DNA from: Gammaproteobacteria bacterium
Lineage (GTDB): Bacteria > Pseudomonadota > Gammaproteobacteria > Arenicellales > CAJQKF01
Assembly: GCA_030429665.1 (NCBI GenBank)
Contig: JAUIEZ010000009.1
Location: 1 to 63,597 of the forward strand
DNA length: 63,597 nt
Direction: 5' to 3'
Below the pieces are notes generated by a model. It searched no databases. It had not been told where the DNA came from and saw only the letters and a list, made by a program, of their open reading frames with translations. Position 1 is the first letter of the stretch. Each line of letters opens with the position of its first letter. Positions 62,189 through 63,597 of this stretch are shown piece after piece. The translations under genes and the position numbers were made by a program.

Positions 62189-62853
62189 GGCACGAGATCC
62201 GGTATCGGCAGAAGGTGTTCGAAGTGGTCCAGAGCGTCAAAACCCGGACGGTCCGCGGCGGGGCCGGTCGAATCCGGCTGGCGCACCGCGAGCACGGCGC
62301 CGACGCCGAAAAGGCGCGCCGCCTCGAGCACCGTCACGGTATCGTCGACGAACAGGCAGCGCACCGGGTCGAGTCCGTGCCGCGTGCGAAGCGCGGTCCA
62401 GAATGCCGCGTGCTCCTTGGGCGCGCCCAGTTCGTGGGAACTGACGGTCACATCGAAGTATTTTCCGATGCCGGATCGATCGAGCTTGATCTCGAGGCTC
62501 CTCGGGTGGGCGTTGGTCAGCAGGTACAGTCGGCGTCCGCTGGCGCGCACCGCGGCCAGGAATTCCCGGGCGCCGGGGCGCACCCGGATATTGCCGGCCA
62601 GCGCCGTCTTCATGGCGATGATGTCCAGCGACAACTCGCGACTCCAGAATTCAACGCAATACCAGTCCAGGGTGCCGCGAATCGCCTGCATGCGCGGAAA
62701 CAGCGTTGCGCAGGATTCCTCGAAGGTGATCCCCCGCGCCTCGGCATAAACCTGCGGCACGTGTTCGAGCCAGAAGTGGTTGTCGAAGCGCAAATCGAGC
62801 AGCGTGCCGTCCATGTCCAAGAGCACGGTATCGATGCCGTCCCATTCGACCAT
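62185..62853 (-). CDS. yrfG: HAD-family nucleotidase, YrfG type
   Basis: A 222-residue haloacid dehalogenase phosphatase resembling the E. coli GMP/IMP nucleotidase YrfG. Motif I is LLDMDGTLLD (nucleophile Asp13), motif II LLTNAHPRSLEIKL, the motif III lysine is in LGAPKEHAAFW, and motif IV is CLFVDDTVTVLEAA. NHFWLEHVPQVYAEARGI is characteristic of the YrfG group. Its stop overlaps the zapE start (ATGA). Confidence 0.9.
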   Translation of the reverse strand: MVEWDGIDTVLLDMDGTLLDLRFDNHFWLEHVPQVYAEARGITFEESCATLFPRMQAIRGTLDWYCVEFWSRELSLDIIAMKTALAGNIRVRPGAREFLAAVRASGRRLYLLTNAHPRSLEIKLDRSGIGKYFDVTVSSHELGAPKEHAAFWTALRTRHGLDPVRCLFVDDTVTVLEAARLFGVGAVLAVRQPDSTGPAADRPGFDALDHFEHLLPIPDLVP

Positions 62854-62916
62854 CGTCTTTCCAACCCTGGCGCCGCGAGCGCAAAGGCCGGCACTTTATT
62901 AAAAAACCCTCGCGTT

Positions 62917-62925
62917 TGCTATACT
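62917..62925 (+). promoter_or_regulatory. Extended -10 promoter of kdsD
   Basis: TGCTATACT is an extended -10 (TG-N-TATACT). The region upstream (TTATTAAAAAA) is AT-rich but has no good -35. It lies 57 bases before the kdsD ATG and also upstream of the divergent yrfG gene. Confidence 0.5.
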
Positions 62926-62982
62926 TGCGCTCCCGTGCGGACTCACCGCCTGCGTGCCGACCAACGTCTTTCCGCCCCGGCC

Positions 62983-63597
62983 ATGCCCGATCTCGACTTC
63001 GTGACGTCCGCCAGAAACGTCCTGACGCTTGAAGCGCAGGCGATCTCCCGGTTGTCCGAGCGCATCGGGCCCGGCTTCGCGGACGCGTGCCGCCTGATGC
63101 TCGAGTGCACCGGGCGCGTGGTCGTCGTCGGCATGGGAAAGTCCGGGCACATCGGCGGGAAGATCGCCGCCAGTCTCGCGAGCACCGGAACGCCCGCGTT
63201 CTTCGTGCACCCCGGGGAAGCAAGCCACGGCGACCTCGGCATGATCACGCCCACCGACGTGGTAATCGCGATCTCCAATTCCGGGGAGACGCCCGAGATC
63301 CTCACGATCCTGCCCATCGTCAAGCGCATGGGCGTCAAGCTGATCGCCCTGACCGGACGCACGCAGTCCACCCTGGCGCGATCGGCGGACGTGTGCCTCG
63401 ACGTCGGTGTGGAACAGGAAGCCTGCCCCTACGACCTCGCGCCCACCGCCAGCACCACGACCACCCTCGCCATGGGCGACGCGCTGGTGGTCGCGACCCT
63501 AAAGGCGCGCGGGTTCACGCGCAGCGATTTCGCGCGCTCGCATCCCGGCGGCACCCTGGGCCGTCGCCTGTTGCTGTACGTGCGCGACGTCATGCAC
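62983..63597 (+). CDS. kdsD: Arabinose-5-phosphate isomerase, KdsD/KpsF family (3' end outside window)
   Basis: The frame starts MPDLDFVTSARNVLTLEAQA and stays open to the window end, 205 codons. It shows the SIS domain: VVVVGMGKSGHIGGKIAASLASTG, PGEASHGDLGMI, AISNSGETPEIL, then DLAPTASTTTTLAMGDAL and the HPGGTLGRRL block that precedes the two CBS domains, which would lie past the edge. It interconverts ribulose-5-phosphate and arabinose-5-phosphate, the first step to Kdo, and so belongs with WaaA. Confidence 0.95.
   Translation, partial: MPDLDFVTSARNVLTLEAQAISRLSERIGPGFADACRLMLECTGRVVVVGMGKSGHIGGKIAASLASTGTPAFFVHPGEASHGDLGMITPTDVVIAISNSGETPEILTILPIVKRMGVKLIALTGRTQSTLARSADVCLDVGVEQEACPYDLAPTASTTTTLAMGDALVVATLKARGFTRSDFARSHPGGTLGRRLLLYVRDVMH

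Overview
The window is 63.6 kb of GC-rich bacterial chromosome. Gene content and order point to a gammaproteobacterium. The run prmA, MJ0042/DUF3426 zinc-ribbon protein, dusB, fis, purH, purD is a typical gammaproteobacterial arrangement. waaA and a KdsD-type isomerase show that the cell makes Kdo and lipopolysaccharide. HemF and HemJ together indicate oxygen-linked haem synthesis, and FeSOD fits that. The genus cannot be named from the sequence. I see no tRNA, rRNA, CRISPR array, insertion sequence or prophage. Almost everything is housekeeping DNA with tight gene packing and many 1-4 base start/stop overlaps.

Layout. 1-538: end of a class III aminotransferase. 549-2857 (minus): leuA, preceded by a leucine-rich leader peptide with an attenuator and followed by an 18-codon ORF that has an almost full-length Shine-Dalgarno and its own terminator. 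3037-6314 (minus): RRM protein, groES-groEL under a CIRCE element, fxsA. 6507-9344: DsbD with a duplicated periplasmic domain, then a TlpA-like thioredoxin. 9478-12680: aroQ-accB-accC and prmA. 12697-21157: DUF3426 protein, dusB, fis, purH, purD, tsaC, hemF, waaA. 21607-21963: a lysine-rich histone H1-like gene. 22164-24223 (minus): periplasmic thioredoxin, FkbM methyltransferase, membrane protein. 24440-30717: nadA, acetyltransferase, zinc metallopeptidase, ABM-like protein, an atypical TusE/DsrC protein, a hydroxyacid-oxoacid transhydrogenase-like alcohol dehydrogenase, an internally duplicated dihaem cytochrome and a DUF3365 haem protein. 31156-33281 (minus): a decayed RHS gene with five internal stop codons and two small coupled genes at its 3' side. 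This is the one clearly accessory patch.

33506-36368: a FolD variant, molybdopterin genes moaD-moaE and moaB, and a CoA-pyrophosphatase-type Nudix. 36365-45657: outer-membrane protein, Hsp15, D-hydroxyacid dehydrogenase, hemW, sodB, an AttH-like lipocalin with its ABC transporter, and a DUF1992 protein. 45783-47949: pta and citrate synthase, convergent. 48135-52128: a tightly coupled trio of molybdopterin oxidoreductase, creatinase-like M24 protein and carbon-nitrogen hydrolase. 52285-57449: FKBP, DUF4126 protein, hemJ, trmL, rarD, flavin reductase, YdjM-like protein, dgkA. 57533-63597: fructosamine kinase, an AT-rich segment with three DnaA boxes, priA, zapE, a YrfG-type phosphatase, and the 5' part of kdsD.

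The points I rate most worth a second look are the leuA locus (leader peptide in front, strongly translated mini-ORF behind), the DnaA-box cluster upstream of priA, the Mo-oxidoreductase/M24/nitrilase operon, the FolD and TusE/DsrC proteins that lack key residues, and the perfect 17-bp palindrome at 37093-37109. Function names rest on motifs read by eye; no database search was run.
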